Positions 8,112-16,729 of a stretch of 64,000 nucleotides of DNA are shown here, piece by piece. The notes beneath the pieces are model-generated. The model worked only from the letters and a program-made list of their open reading frames with translations. It was not told where the DNA came from and did no database searches. Source of the DNA: Pseudomonas putida (lineage in GTDB: Bacteria; Pseudomonadota; Gammaproteobacteria; Pseudomonadales; Pseudomonadaceae); the NCBI RefSeq assembly GCF_028682455.1, contig NZ_JANHLD010000005.1, positions 202,001-266,000 on the forward strand, read 5' to 3'. Each line of letters begins with the position of its first letter. The first letter of the stretch is position 1. The position numbers and the translations under genes are program-made.

Positions 8112-9052
8112 TGCCCCGCCTCCAGTGCATCCAGCCACTGGCGCCAGGCCGCCTGCTCTGGCTCACCGGCCGGACGACGGGCAAAAACCTGAACGATCAA
8201 GCGCTGCTCGGCATCGAACAATTCAAGACTGGTCACCCCTCCGAGCCCGCTGGGCTTGTGCACGCGCCAGGTCTGCGCCGCCTCGGCGTCTTCTATGCTG
8301 AAGCAGGTTGCCGCGGCCAGCGTCGTTGCGGGCATCTCGAACACCAGGCGGCCCTCATGAACCTGCATGCCCGACAACTGCCCGGTAAAAATCTGCACAC
8401 TGCCCGCGCTGTACACAAACAACATCAACTCCAGCCCACTCCCTGCCAGTTGACCGAACAATGCGACCGGACGCCTCTCGGCCAGGCGACGGGCGAACTG
8501 AGGCGCTACCAATTCATTACCTTCGTAGCGCGTCAGGCCATGGCGCTTGAGCAAGGCAAAATGCTCATGCACATTGCTCATTGCCGCCCACTCTTCCACC
8601 AAGCCCGGTATGTACAGCTCACGCTTGGTGAAAGGCTCTCTTACCGCAAAAGCAGGTCGGCACTCCACGCAACGACCGTACAATTGCGCCCAATCCGCAG
8701 AAGAAGACTCAGGCACCGACATCAGGCACAGCAACCGTCTGCCGTGACGATCGAAGACGTTCAGGCCATAAGTGCCAGTAGCTGCATCATGAGACACGCC
8801 CATCCAGTACCAGGCACGCAGATTCAGGCGCAAGTCCAAGCCATCTTCGCCAATCACCAGGCCCGCCTCACTGATATCGTCGGACTGCGGGTAGCGCCCC
8901 AGCTGCTCGATCCAGGCATGGCTGGCCGGGGTTCGGGTGAGCACCGGGCCCAGGGTATGCAGCTGTGCGGCCACCTCCACGGCAGGAAAGTCCAGGTGCA
9001 AACAATCGGCGGCCGGGTGGGTATCGTGTTCGATTGCGATCATTTCGGTCAT
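8108..9052 (-). CDS. HmuS/PhuS-like cytoplasmic heme-binding (hemin-degrading factor) protein
   Basis: Protein of 314 residues from MTEMIAIEH. Family members bind cytoplasmic heme and pass it to heme oxygenase or degrade it. The C-terminal part TWRVHKPSGLGGVTSLELFDAEQRLIVQVFARR (split: TWRVHKPSGLGGVTS / LELFDAEQRLIVQVFARR) matches the second HemS repeat. An equivalent N-terminal repeat surrounds LHTLGPVLTRTPASHAWIE near residues 28-47, whose His is a candidate axial ligand. It is shorter than the usual 340-360 residues, so divergence or loss of segments is possible. Its stop overlaps hmuT. The open frame upstream of 9052 overlaps chaN and is not used. Confidence 0.82.
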   Translation of the reverse strand: MTEMIAIEHDTHPAADCLHLDFPAVEVAAQLHTLGPVLTRTPASHAWIEQLGRYPQSDDISEAGLVIGEDGLDLRLNLRAWYWMGVSHDAATGTYGLNVFDRHGRRLLCLMSVPESSSADWAQLYGRCVECRPAFAVREPFTKRELYIPGLVEEWAAMSNVHEHFALLKRHGLTRYEGNELVAPQFARRLAERRPVALFGQLAGSGLELMLFVYSAGSVQIFTGQLSGMQVHEGRLVFEMPATTLAAATCFSIEDAEAAQTWRVHKPSGLGGVTSLELFDAEQRLIVQVFARRPAGEPEQAAWRQWLDALEAGQ

Positions 9053-9078
9053 CGGTAAATTCCTTGTAGGGATCAGGC

Positions 9079-10011
9079 TCAATGCGTGGGGGTCGAGGCA
9101 GGCAGATCGCACTCGGCAGGCGCGGCCAGCAGCGATGCGCCCTCTGCATCGTGGGCAGGTAACAGCCACAGATAGTCTGCATCGGTGCTGCTCGGTGCGT
9201 GGCCTTGCTCGCTGATCACCAGCACCTTGAGCCCGGGATCCTGCGGCCCCTTGAGCAAGTACTGGGGCGCACCCTGGCTCTTCAGGGTGTGCAAGGTACC
9301 GGCGAACAACAGCCGCGGCGCCTCGGCGCGGTCGAGCACCTGGGCCATGCGCAGGTCGCGGGCATGCTGTATGGCGAGCATGCCGGTCAGGCGCTGGTCG
9401 TCGATCTGGCCACAGTGCATGCGCAGGATGTACTCGCGCTGGCGCGCAGCAATCGCGGGCGTGGGAAACAGCCCGTCAACCTCAGCCTGCGGGGTGTTCA
9501 TCAAGCGCTTGCGCTCGGCAGCCGAGAGGTTGCCCGCCATCAGCGGATACGGTGCCGGCATCAACGCCTGGACCAACCCACCGTACTGCTCCCACGACCA
9601 GCGCTCATCCCACTGCATGATCTGGCGCAAGCGCGGCGCACGCACCTGATTGCCCTGGCGCAGCCAGGCCTGCACATCGGCCACCGGACGCTGCTGGTCG
9701 CTGTCGAGCATCTCCAGCACCACCGCGCCATGAGCACGGCGTTCGGCCAGGCGGGCGACCAGCCACTGCTCGATCAAATGGTGGGCCAGATTGTCATGCA
9801 CCTCGCCGACCATCAGTGTGCTGGCAGGCGCCAGCGCATCGAGCAACTCGTGCGCACTGACCTGCCGGCCGCTGCTGAGCTCGACAATCGCCCCCCACTG
9901 CGCAATCTTCGCCTCCATCGAGGCGTAGACCGCGTCTTGTGGCGAGGTGTTGACACTGGCACACCCCATCAGCAGCGCCAGGCACAGCGCCGCGAATCCT
10001 TGCTTGTACAT
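9079..10011 (-). CDS. ChaN-family heme-binding lipoprotein
   Basis: Lipoprotein of 310 residues. The signal peptide MYKQGFAALCLALLMGCAS places the lipidated Cys at 17. The mature domain belongs to the ChaN/DUF399 group, with GEVHDNLAHHLIEQ near residue 70 and LLFAGTLHTLKSQGAP near 240; His residues in these motifs are probable heme ligands. ChaN proteins are Fur-regulated and bind heme cofacially at the outer membrane. The start at 10011 has a GGGGAG ribosome site. It lies between the receptor and hmuS-like gene, so it may pass heme from the receptor to HmuT. Confidence 0.87.
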   Translation of the reverse strand: MYKQGFAALCLALLMGCASVNTSPQDAVYASMEAKIAQWGAIVELSSGRQVSAHELLDALAPASTLMVGEVHDNLAHHLIEQWLVARLAERRAHGAVVLEMLDSDQQRPVADVQAWLRQGNQVRAPRLRQIMQWDERWSWEQYGGLVQALMPAPYPLMAGNLSAAERKRLMNTPQAEVDGLFPTPAIAARQREYILRMHCGQIDDQRLTGMLAIQHARDLRMAQVLDRAEAPRLLFAGTLHTLKSQGAPQYLLKGPQDPGLKVLVISEQGHAPSSTDADYLWLLPAHDAEGASLLAAPAECDLPASTPTH

Positions 10012-10035
10012 AGAAAGCTCCCCGACCTGTGCCAC

Positions 10036-12447
10036 TCAATACTCGAAGGTGAAGCCGACCGAAGCGGTGCGGCCGCGACCGGTGCCACGGTCCAGCGAGG
10101 CGGACATGATCGAGTCCACCGAGGCGTTGTAGCTGTAGACCTTGTTGGCAACGTTCTCGACGTTGAAGAACACACTCAGGTTTTTCTGCACCTGCAGGCT
10201 GCCGTACACATCCCAGAGCACACCGGTAGAAGGCGTTTTCTTGGTTTCATACCAGTCCCAGCTTTCTTCGGCCGAGCCCGAGTACTCGCCGCGCGCACCG
10301 AGCACCAGGCGCTCGTCGAACCAGCGGGTGCCGATATCCAGGGTCCAGTAGCGGTCCGGCTGACTGTTGATGTCTTCAAGCTCGATGCCCGAGGTGGTCG
10401 GCGCCTTAGTGGTGGCGCGGGTCCAGGACAGGTTGGTATAGAAGAAGCCGACGTCGTAGCGACCTTCCACCTCGTAGCCATCCATGCGCACTTGCTCGGG
10501 CCAGTTGACCCAGTTCATCTTCGCCGAGTACTCGCCTTCGTCATCGACAATGTCGAAGGACTGCGGGGTGATGTAGCCGTCGATCTTGCTGATGAAGCGG
10601 TTGATCTTCAGTTGCCCGTAGTCCGAATCGCCGAGCAACCCGGCGCGGCTGAAGTTGACCCCGAACTCATAGTTGGTGGACCGCTCCTGGCGCAGGAACG
10701 GGTTGGCCCCTACTCCGTCGGCATCACTGGCATCGGCTTCGAGCGGGACTTTTTCGAAGAATATTTCCTGCACCCGCGGCGCCCGCGTGGTACGCGACCA
10801 ACTGGTATAGAGCTGCATCCAGTCATACGGCTTCACGGCAAAGCCGACGCGCGGATTGAAACTGTGTTCGCGGCGGGTCACATCGATATCGCCGCCCCCG
10901 ATCTCCAGGCACTGGCCGATGATCGAGCACTTGGGTACGTGGCCGCTGACCTTGTAGCCGTCGTAGTGCCCAGCCAGGGTCAGGGCATAGATGTCGTAGT
11001 TGAGTTCCAGGGTGCTGAACACACTGTGGGTGGCCTGCTTGCCTTCGGGGTTGGCGCCACGCTTTTCCGGCGTCTTGGCGACGAAGTCATCGGTGTAGTA
11101 GCGGGCGCCGTTGCTCCAACTGGCTTCGACCACGCCCAGGTTGAAGCGACTGATGTTGGTGAAGTCGAAGCCGTGGGCATCGTCGCGGGTCTTTCGGCCT
11201 ATATAGCTGGAGTCTTCTACCGGCGGGTACTCGAGCTCGGTCTTGTTCTGGTAGGCATTGACCGTCAGGCTCACCCATTCGCTATAGGGGGTGTAGGCGT
11301 ATTTGGCGCGGTAGGTTTCGTTATCCAGCTGCCAGGGGTAGTTGTGATAGAACTCGTTGCGGTACTTGACCCCGCTCAAGTCCAGGCGGTGCATATCATT
11401 GGGTTGCAGGCGCAGCTTGAGCAGGCCGGAGCGCGGACTCTGCTTTGTGGTGTCGTACTCGTTGGTCTGTCCGGAGCTGGTCTCGTACTCGCCGGTCTGG
11501 GTACTGCTGACGGCCGCGACGATGCCGTAGACACCATCGACATCTTCAGGTTGCGTCCTGGCGCCTGCGGCGAACATGCGGGTGTTGCCGTAACCGTTGT
11601 TGCCGGTGCGGTAGGTGGAACGAAAGCCGATGCGGTGATCCGGCTTGACGATATCATCGATATCGAAGGTACGAAAATTCGCCGTACCGCCCAGGGTGTT
11701 CGCCCCTTCGGCGCCATCTACCGCGCCACGCTGCACATCGACACCGGCCAGCAGGTTGGGATCAACGAACGCCATCGGCCCGCCCGAACCGTGGCCTGCG
11801 TTATTGCGAAAGGTCTGGGTGACGCCATCGATCATGGTATTGACCCGCCCAAGACCGGACAGGCCGCGAATGTTGACCGACACCCCGGGCTGACTGCGCG
11901 AATGCATGGTGTAGGTACCGGGCATCGAGCGCACCAGGCTGTTGAGATCCTGGCGCTCCGGATGCGCTTCGCGACTGCTCTGGATCGCCCCCGGCCGCTC
12001 GGCCAGCGCCCCGACCATGGTCGGCGCCACTTCCAGCGCATCGGAGCGCTGCTCGTTGACCCGCAGCACATAGGTGCGGTCCTTGAGCCGCTCGATCCAC
12101 AGGCCCGTGCCCATCAACAGCAGGTCGAAGGCTTCCTTGACGGTGTAGTCACCGTTGAGCCCCTGGGTGCTGCGGTTTTCGCTCAGTTCAGGGGCGTAGG
12201 TCAGCATGATGCCGGTTGCGCCGGCGAGCTGGTTCAAGGCGGGCGCCAGCGGGCCGGAAACAATCTCGTAATGCTTGCGGGCGCTGGCCTGCTGGGCGGC
12301 TTTCACCTCGCCCGCCATCACCGCCGAACCCGCTGTCATCCCGACTGCCAGCGCCAGGGCTGTCAGCGCGCCACGCGCCGCCTTCGCTGCCTTGCCCTTG
12401 TTGTTGTGCTGCAACCGCTGCACGGCGGCTGGCTGTGTGCTCTTCAC
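10036..12447 (-). CDS. TonB-dependent heme receptor with N-terminal STN signalling domain
   Basis: Outer-membrane receptor of 803 residues. I place the start at GTG 12445-12447 because AGGGAG lies six bases before it. An ATG six codons upstream (12463-12465) lacks a ribosome site. A long, twin-part signal region ends near VMAGEVKA. An STN domain (about residues 60-130, HYEIVSGPLAPALNQLAGATGI) lets it signal to FecR. A plug follows (RQDLNSLVRSMPGTY, GVSVNIRGLSGLGRVNTMIDGV) and then a 22-strand barrel ending SVGFTFEY. It resembles HasR/HxuA-type heme receptors. It is the first gene of the heme operon and the likely target of the FecI-type sigma factor. Confidence 0.9.
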   Translation of the reverse strand: MKSTQPAAVQRLQHNNKGKAAKAARGALTALALAVGMTAGSAVMAGEVKAAQQASARKHYEIVSGPLAPALNQLAGATGIMLTYAPELSENRSTQGLNGDYTVKEAFDLLLMGTGLWIERLKDRTYVLRVNEQRSDALEVAPTMVGALAERPGAIQSSREAHPERQDLNSLVRSMPGTYTMHSRSQPGVSVNIRGLSGLGRVNTMIDGVTQTFRNNAGHGSGGPMAFVDPNLLAGVDVQRGAVDGAEGANTLGGTANFRTFDIDDIVKPDHRIGFRSTYRTGNNGYGNTRMFAAGARTQPEDVDGVYGIVAAVSSTQTGEYETSSGQTNEYDTTKQSPRSGLLKLRLQPNDMHRLDLSGVKYRNEFYHNYPWQLDNETYRAKYAYTPYSEWVSLTVNAYQNKTELEYPPVEDSSYIGRKTRDDAHGFDFTNISRFNLGVVEASWSNGARYYTDDFVAKTPEKRGANPEGKQATHSVFSTLELNYDIYALTLAGHYDGYKVSGHVPKCSIIGQCLEIGGGDIDVTRREHSFNPRVGFAVKPYDWMQLYTSWSRTTRAPRVQEIFFEKVPLEADASDADGVGANPFLRQERSTNYEFGVNFSRAGLLGDSDYGQLKINRFISKIDGYITPQSFDIVDDEGEYSAKMNWVNWPEQVRMDGYEVEGRYDVGFFYTNLSWTRATTKAPTTSGIELEDINSQPDRYWTLDIGTRWFDERLVLGARGEYSGSAEESWDWYETKKTPSTGVLWDVYGSLQVQKNLSVFFNVENVANKVYSYNASVDSIMSASLDRGTGRGRTASVGFTFEY

Positions 12448-12510
12448 TTGGCGCTCCCTGAACATTGAAAAATGATCTTTGTAGAGAGGTCACGTGAAGG
12501 CGCAAAAAAG

Positions 12511-12529
12511 GGAAATGAAAATCAGAATT
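12511..12529. promoter_or_regulatory. weak Fur-box-like site upstream of the heme receptor
   Basis: GGAAATGAAAATCAGAATT matches the 19-bp Fur consensus at 13 of 19 positions, including the core ATGA-AATCA. It is about 64 bases before the receptor start in an AT-rich stretch (12505-12545) where the operon promoter should lie. It is weaker than the site before fecI. Control may run mainly through the sigma factor. Confidence 0.35.
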
Positions 12530-12564
12530 ATTTAATAAATTGCGTTCGGCGATGATCGCTTGAG

Positions 12565-13194
12565 TTACCGAGCCCCACCAGACATCGGCTTTTTCGCAAT
12601 AAAGTCGAACCGGTGCCAGTGCTTGAAACCCTGCATGCAGGGTCCATCTTCTTCATGCTCATGAAAAAACTCCAGCTCCAGGCCTTCGAACAGCGTCCGG
12701 GCTTGAGCTTGTGTCTGGAAACTCATGAATGGCCGCCCAGCCCAGCTATCCCTGTCGCCAAACAGATTTCCCGCAAAAACAGCCCCGGGCTCCAACGCAG
12801 ACAAAACATTCTTCCATAAGGCGGCGAAATGCTCCGGATGGCAAAACGGCAAGGCCATACCGGCAAACACAAGTGAACACGCCGGTAATGGCACCAGGTT
12901 TTCAAACGCCTGCACAACTGCATGCAATTGCCCCTGCGGGAAGCCCTCGCCCATTGCCGTTACCCGATTGATCGCACTTTCTTCACGATCAATCGCCAGT
13001 ACATGCCAACCGTTCTCAAGCAAAAACCTGCTGTCATTACCGGCGCCGCATCCAAGATCCACTGCCTGCCGGCCAACTACGTCGGTACCGATCCGGGGCA
13101 AGGCTGCCCGAAGCAGCGCTGAAGCCGGACGACCCTCATGGTGCTCGTAGTAAACCCGCCAATTGGCTGACCTGCCTGTGCGTGTGATGTCCAT
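12565..13194 (-). CDS. class I SAM-dependent methyltransferase
   Basis: Cytoplasmic methyltransferase of about 209 residues, starting MDITRTGRSANW; a GTG four codons earlier (13204-13206) is an alternative with similar ribosome-site quality. The SAM-binding motif I VDLGCGAGNDS lies near residues 45-55 and motif II VLAIDREESAI near 66-76. The layout resembles TehB/tellurite-resistance-type and small-molecule methyltransferases; the substrate cannot be told. It is separated from the heme receptor by about 120 bases and transcribed in the same direction, so it might feed the receptor promoter region. It precedes the tRNA terminator on the same strand. Confidence 0.8.
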   Translation of the reverse strand: MDITRTGRSANWRVYYEHHEGRPASALLRAALPRIGTDVVGRQAVDLGCGAGNDSRFLLENGWHVLAIDREESAINRVTAMGEGFPQGQLHAVVQAFENLVPLPACSLVFAGMALPFCHPEHFAALWKNVLSALEPGAVFAGNLFGDRDSWAGRPFMSFQTQAQARTLFEGLELEFFHEHEEDGPCMQGFKHWHRFDFIAKKPMSGGAR

Positions 13195-13294
13195 GTCTTT
13201 GTCCACGACGAATATCCAGAAAGCAAAAACCCGGAATTCTGGCAGAAATCAGTAGGGGGATGCGACCGAGGGAGGAAAGTGAAGCGCTAGAAAC

Positions 13295-13322
13295 GAAAAA
13301 AGCCGCTCCAGGCGGCTTTTTC
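13295..13322 (-). terminator. terminator of the tRNA operon
   Basis: GCCGCT-CCA-GGCGGC-type hairpin (13302-13316) flanked by A-run and T-run. On the minus strand it ends in six T. It lies 43 bases past tRNA-Leu. Confidence 0.85.
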
Positions 13323-13364
13323 TGTGCTTTCTCGCACTTCAGCGAAGGGCGGTGAAAGCTTGGA

Positions 13365-13449
13365 TGGTGCGGACGAAGAGACTCGAACTCTTACAGCTTG
13401 CGCCGCTGGAACCTAAATCCAGTGTGTCTACCAATTTCACCACGTCCGC
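13365..13449 (-). tRNA. tRNA-Leu (anticodon TAG)
   Basis: 85-base tRNA with encoded CCA, acceptor GCGGACG/CGTCCGC, a long variable arm of the class II type and anticodon loop TTTAGGT giving TAG, which reads CUA/CUN leucine codons. The D-arm GAAATTGGTAGACAC and T-loop TTCGAGT are normal. It closely follows the E. coli leuW pattern. Third of three tRNAs on one transcript. Confidence 0.97.
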
Positions 13450-13503
13450 ATGAAGCTTTTAAAGCAAAGGCGCCAGATTTTCATCAGGCGCCTTTCTGGA
13501 ATA

Positions 13504-13580
13504 TGGGGTGGACGATGGGGATCGAACCCACGACAACAGGAGTCACAATCCTGTGCTCTACCAACTGAGCTACGCCCACC
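13504..13580 (-). tRNA. tRNA-His (anticodon GTG)
   Basis: 77 bases including the extra 5' G (position -1) opposite discriminator C73, the hallmark recognised by histidyl-tRNA synthetase. Anticodon loop TTGTGAC gives GTG. CCA is encoded. Second tRNA in the cluster. Confidence 0.97.
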
Positions 13581-13620
13581 ATATTGCATTTACCGCTTTA
13601 CTTGTGCCTAAGCTGCCTAT

Positions 13621-13697
13621 TGGCGCACCCGGCAGGACTCGAACCTGCGACCATCCGCTTAGAAGGCGGATGCTCTATCCAGCTGAGCTACGGGCGC
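13621..13697 (-). tRNA. tRNA-Arg (anticodon TCT)
   Basis: 77 bases with encoded CCA, acceptor GCGCCCG/CGGGTGC (one wobble), anticodon loop CTTCTAA giving TCT, which reads the rare AGA/AGG codons. T-loop TTCGAGT. First tRNA of the cluster. Its 3' end is a common integration target in Pseudomonas, but no integrase or att repeat is seen nearby. Confidence 0.97.
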
Positions 13698-13822
13698 ATA
13701 TTTAATCTGCTTTCTGTTACGATTACAAATTAACTTTTAGCCGTACCGAACAAGCTACCAAATCCGCTCATTCTGCCTGACCTTGCTAACCAGTGCTAGG
13801 CTCTGCCCGACAAGTGCGACGA

Positions 13823-13851
13823 ATGTTATAGACGAGTGGTTAGGTCGTCAA
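13823..13851 (-). promoter_or_regulatory. sigma-70 promoter of the tRNA operon
   Basis: On the minus strand TTGACG (13846-13851) is followed after 17 bases by TAACAT (13823-13828), or after 15 by TATAAC. A start near 13816 would give a leader of about 120 bases to tRNA-Arg. Bases 13698-13815 hold nothing else that I recognise. Confidence 0.5.
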
Positions 13852-13982
13852 CTCTTTTTTCAAAAAAATTCATTTTATTTAAGGGCTTAGGGGAATTGCC
13901 GGACCAAGCGCCTTTGCCCTCGGGCCCCTTCATGCGAGAATGCGCGCTCTTTTTATTCCCTCTCGATGGTTAATCACGCGTC

Positions 13983-14837
13983 ATGACTGCACACCTTATC
14001 GACGGCAAGGCGATCGCCGCCAACCTGCGCCAGCAGATCGCCCAACGTGTCGTGGAGCGTCGCCAGCAAGGCCTGCGTACGCCTGGCCTGGCGGTGATCC
14101 TGGTCGGCACCGACCCCGCCTCTCAAGTCTATGTCTCGCACAAGCGTAAAGATTGTGAAGAGGTCGGCTTTATCTCCCAGGCCTTCGACCTGCCCAGCGA
14201 GACCACCCAACAGGCCCTGACCGACCTGATCGATCGCCTCAATGATGATGCGAACATCGACGGTATCCTGCTGCAGTTGCCATTGCCTGCCCACCTGGAT
14301 GCATCGCTGCTGCTCGAGCGTATCCGCCCGGACAAGGACGTCGATGGTTTCCACCCTTATAACGTCGGCCGCCTGGCCCAGCGTATCCCGCTGCTGCGCC
14401 CGTGCACGCCCAAAGGCATCATGGCCCTGCTCGAAAGCACCGGCCAGGACCTGTACGGCATGAACGCCGTTGTCGTCGGCGCCTCGAACATCGTCGGTCG
14501 TCCGATGGCCATGGAGCTGCTGCTGGCAGGCTGCACCGTGACCGTGACCCACCGCTTCACCAAGGACCTGGCCGGCCACGTCGGCCGTGCCGACCTTGTG
14601 GTGGTTGCCGCCGGCAAGCCGGGCCTGGTCAAGGGCGAGTGGATCAAGGAAGGCGCGATTGTCATCGACGTCGGCATCAACCGCCAGGACGATGGCAAGC
14701 TGGTCGGCGACGTGGTCTACGAGACTGCCCTGCCCCGCGCCGGCTGGATCACGCCGGTGCCAGGTGGCGTCGGGCCGATGACCCGCGCCTGCCTGCTGGA
14801 GAACACCTTGTATGCAGCGGAAACACTGCACAAGTAA
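13983..14837 (+). CDS. folD: bifunctional methylenetetrahydrofolate dehydrogenase / methenyltetrahydrofolate cyclohydrolase
   Basis: Interconverts 5,10-methylene-, methenyl- and 10-formyl-tetrahydrofolate with NADP in one-carbon metabolism. The 284-residue cytoplasmic enzyme has the catalytic YVSHKRKDCEEVGF (residues 52-65, active Tyr and Lys), the PCTPKGIM motif near 140, the NADP-binding VVVGASNIVGRPMAMEL near 160-176 and the C-terminal signature TPVPGGVGPMTRACLLENT. There is no clear ribosome site; the ATG overlaps the TGA of a six-codon reading frame at 13966-13986. A strong terminator follows. The folD-tRNA arrangement is common in Pseudomonas. Confidence 0.97.
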   Translation: MTAHLIDGKAIAANLRQQIAQRVVERRQQGLRTPGLAVILVGTDPASQVYVSHKRKDCEEVGFISQAFDLPSETTQQALTDLIDRLNDDANIDGILLQLPLPAHLDASLLLERIRPDKDVDGFHPYNVGRLAQRIPLLRPCTPKGIMALLESTGQDLYGMNAVVVGASNIVGRPMAMELLLAGCTVTVTHRFTKDLAGHVGRADLVVVAAGKPGLVKGEWIKEGAIVIDVGINRQDDGKLVGDVVYETALPRAGWITPVPGGVGPMTRACLLENTLYAAETLHK

Positions 14838-14854
14838 GCGGTGAACCGAGCAAC

Positions 14855-14888
14855 GAAAAAACGGCATCTGTGAAGATGCCGTTTTTTT
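14855..14888 (+). terminator. folD terminator
   Basis: ACGGCATCT (14861-14869), GTGA-type loop, AGATGCCGT, then seven T: a classic intrinsic terminator. A-run on the other side makes it partly bidirectional for the solute-binding-protein gene. Confidence 0.9.
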
Positions 14889-14911
14889 GTGCCTGGCCGA
14901 TCACACAGCAC

Positions 14912-14936
14912 GGCAGGAGCGAGCTTGCCCTGCGAT
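14912..14936. repeat. single degenerate REP element
   Basis: GGCAGGAGCGAGCTTGCCC followed by TGCGATGAA is a degenerate half of the putida-type REP seen better at 22909, 46035 and 52806. It sits directly before the stop of the convergent solute-binding-protein gene. Confidence 0.6.
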
Positions 14937-14939
14937 GAA

Positions 14940-16679
14940 TTACTTGCGCGCTGCGTCCCAGGACTTAAGCAGCTCGCTGTAGCTGACGGTCTCGCCTTTG
15001 GGCTTCTCGTTGGCAAGCTTGGGCTTGGGTGCGCCCGGTTGGTCGAACCAGTACTGCGCATCGCGCTCCGGGTTCAGCTTGGGCGCGCAGGTGGCCTGGG
15101 CCTTGGAGCGCTCCAGCCGTTCCAGGATGCGGTCCTGGTCGCGGGCCAGGCCGTCGAGGGCTTGTTGCGGGGTCTTCTCGCCGCTGGCGGCTTCGGCGAT
15201 ATGGGTCCACCACAACTGGGCCAGGCGCGGGTAGTCCGGCACGTTGGTACCGGTGGGCGTCCATTGCACCCGTGCCGGGCTGCGGTAGAACTCAACCAGG
15301 CCGCCGAGCTTGGGCGCCAGGTCGGTCATGGCCTGGGAGTTGATGTCCGACTCGCGGATCGGCGTCAGGCCAACGATGGTCTTCTTCAGCGACACTGTCT
15401 TGGAGGTCACGAACTGGGCGTACAGCCAGGCCGCCAGGCGCTGTTTCTCAGGCGTCGACTTGAGGAAGGTCCAGGATCCGGCATCCTGGTACCCAAGCTT
15501 CATCCCCTCCTCCCAGTACGGCCCCTTTGGCGAAGGCGCCATGCGCCATTTCGGCGTACCGTCGGCGTTCATCACCGGCAGGCCAGGCTTGGTCATGTCG
15601 GCGGTAAAGGCGGTGTACCAGAAGATCTGCTGGGCGATGTTGCCCTGGGACGGCACCGGCCCCGATTCCGAGAAGGTCATGCCCTGGGCTTCGGGCGGCG
15701 CATAGGCACGCATCCAGTCGACGTACTTCTGGGTCGCGTAGACCGCCGCCGGGCCATTGGTGTCGCCACCGCGGGTCACGCTGGAGCCCACCGGATGGCA
15801 GTCTTCGACGCGAATGCCCCACTCATCCACCGGCAAGCCATTGGGCAGTCCCTTGTCGCCACCCCCGGCCATGGAGAACCAGGCATCGGTGAAGCGCCAG
15901 CCCAGCGACGGGTCTTTCTTGCCGTAGTCCATGTGCCCGTAGACGCGCTTGCCGTCGATTTCCTTCACGTCTTCACTGAAGAACTTGGCGATGTCTTCAT
16001 AGGCCGACCAGTTCACCGGCACACCGAGCTCATAGCCATACTTTTCCTTGAACTTGGCCTTGAGGTCCGGCCGGTCGAACCAGTCGGCACGGAACCAGTA
16101 GAGGTTGGCGAACTGCTGGTCGGGCAACTGGTAGATCTTGCCGTCCGGAGCGGTGGTGAACGAGATACCGATGAAGTCCTTCAGGTCCAGGGTGGGCGAT
16201 GTGTAGTCCTTGCCTTCGTTGGCCATGAGGTCGGTGATCGACTCGGTCTTGCCGTAGCGAAAATGCGTGCCGATCAAGTCCGAGTCGTTGACCCAGCCGT
16301 CGTAGATGTTCTTGTCCGACTGCATCTGGGTTTGCAGCTTTTCCACCACATCGCCTTCCTGCAGCAGGTCGTGGGTCAGCTTGATACCGGTGATTTCACT
16401 GAAGGCCTTGGCCAGCACCTTGGATTCATATTCATGGGTGGCGATGGTTTCCGACACCACGTTGATCTTCATGCCACGAAACGGCTCGGACGCCTTGATG
16501 AACCACTTGAGCTCCTCGAGCTGTTGCTCCGGGGTCAGGGTCGATGGCTTGAACTCGCTGCCGATCCATTTCTTTGCCGCATCCTCATAGGCGTCGGCCC
16601 AGGCATTGGCGTGGAAGCTGCCCAGTACGAGCAACGCGGCCAGGGTCAAATGTCGCCGGTTCTTGTTGTTGTCGAACAT
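14940..16679 (-). CDS. ABC transporter substrate-binding protein (glycerol/polyol GlpV-type)
   Basis: Periplasmic binding protein of 579 residues with a signal peptide ending near HANAWA (start MFDNNKNRR). It is larger than most sugar binders (400-450). The mature protein has an extracellular-solute-binding fold with a KWFIKASEPFRGMKINVVSE opening (split: KWFIKASEPF / RGMKINVVSE). The gene set (two ATPases, two permeases, DUF2160, large binder) matches the glycerol importer glpSTPQV described in Rhizobium, so glycerol or a related polyol is my best guess. It is the last gene of the operon. Codons 3-6 carry an A-rich Hfq/Crc-type motif. Confidence 0.85.
   Translation of the reverse strand: MFDNNKNRRHLTLAALLVLGSFHANAWADAYEDAAKKWIGSEFKPSTLTPEQQLEELKWFIKASEPFRGMKINVVSETIATHEYESKVLAKAFSEITGIKLTHDLLQEGDVVEKLQTQMQSDKNIYDGWVNDSDLIGTHFRYGKTESITDLMANEGKDYTSPTLDLKDFIGISFTTAPDGKIYQLPDQQFANLYWFRADWFDRPDLKAKFKEKYGYELGVPVNWSAYEDIAKFFSEDVKEIDGKRVYGHMDYGKKDPSLGWRFTDAWFSMAGGGDKGLPNGLPVDEWGIRVEDCHPVGSSVTRGGDTNGPAAVYATQKYVDWMRAYAPPEAQGMTFSESGPVPSQGNIAQQIFWYTAFTADMTKPGLPVMNADGTPKWRMAPSPKGPYWEEGMKLGYQDAGSWTFLKSTPEKQRLAAWLYAQFVTSKTVSLKKTIVGLTPIRESDINSQAMTDLAPKLGGLVEFYRSPARVQWTPTGTNVPDYPRLAQLWWTHIAEAASGEKTPQQALDGLARDQDRILERLERSKAQATCAPKLNPERDAQYWFDQPGAPKPKLANEKPKGETVSYSELLKSWDAARK
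16663..16670 (-). promoter_or_regulatory. CA motif (Hfq/Crc target) at start of substrate-binding gene
   Basis: The mRNA reads AACAACAA in codons 3-6, fitting AANAANAA, the motif bound by Hfq with Crc in pseudomonads to block translation when preferred carbon is present. Confidence 0.5.
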
Positions 16680-16729
16680 CGTGATCTCCCGATTGTGTAT
16701 TCCCACGGAGCCTGACCGAACCTGTCCGG

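Noticed and set aside
9199..12468. Very long open frame (1089 codons) antisense to the heme receptor
   Set aside because: It is a mirror of the strong codon bias of the receptor gene in high-GC DNA; the translation is Ala/Gly/His/Arg-rich without any domain, and no ribosome site precedes it.
13365..13697. tRNA cluster as the boundary of an integrated mobile element
   Set aside because: No integrase, no repeated tRNA 3' end on either side and no phage or plasmid genes in the neighbouring block; only gene content suggests an accessory interval.
13966..13986. Six-codon reading frame ending ATGA over the folD start
   Set aside because: Same overlap pattern as the DUF4892 leader, but there is no ribosome site before its ATG and six codons can arise by chance.
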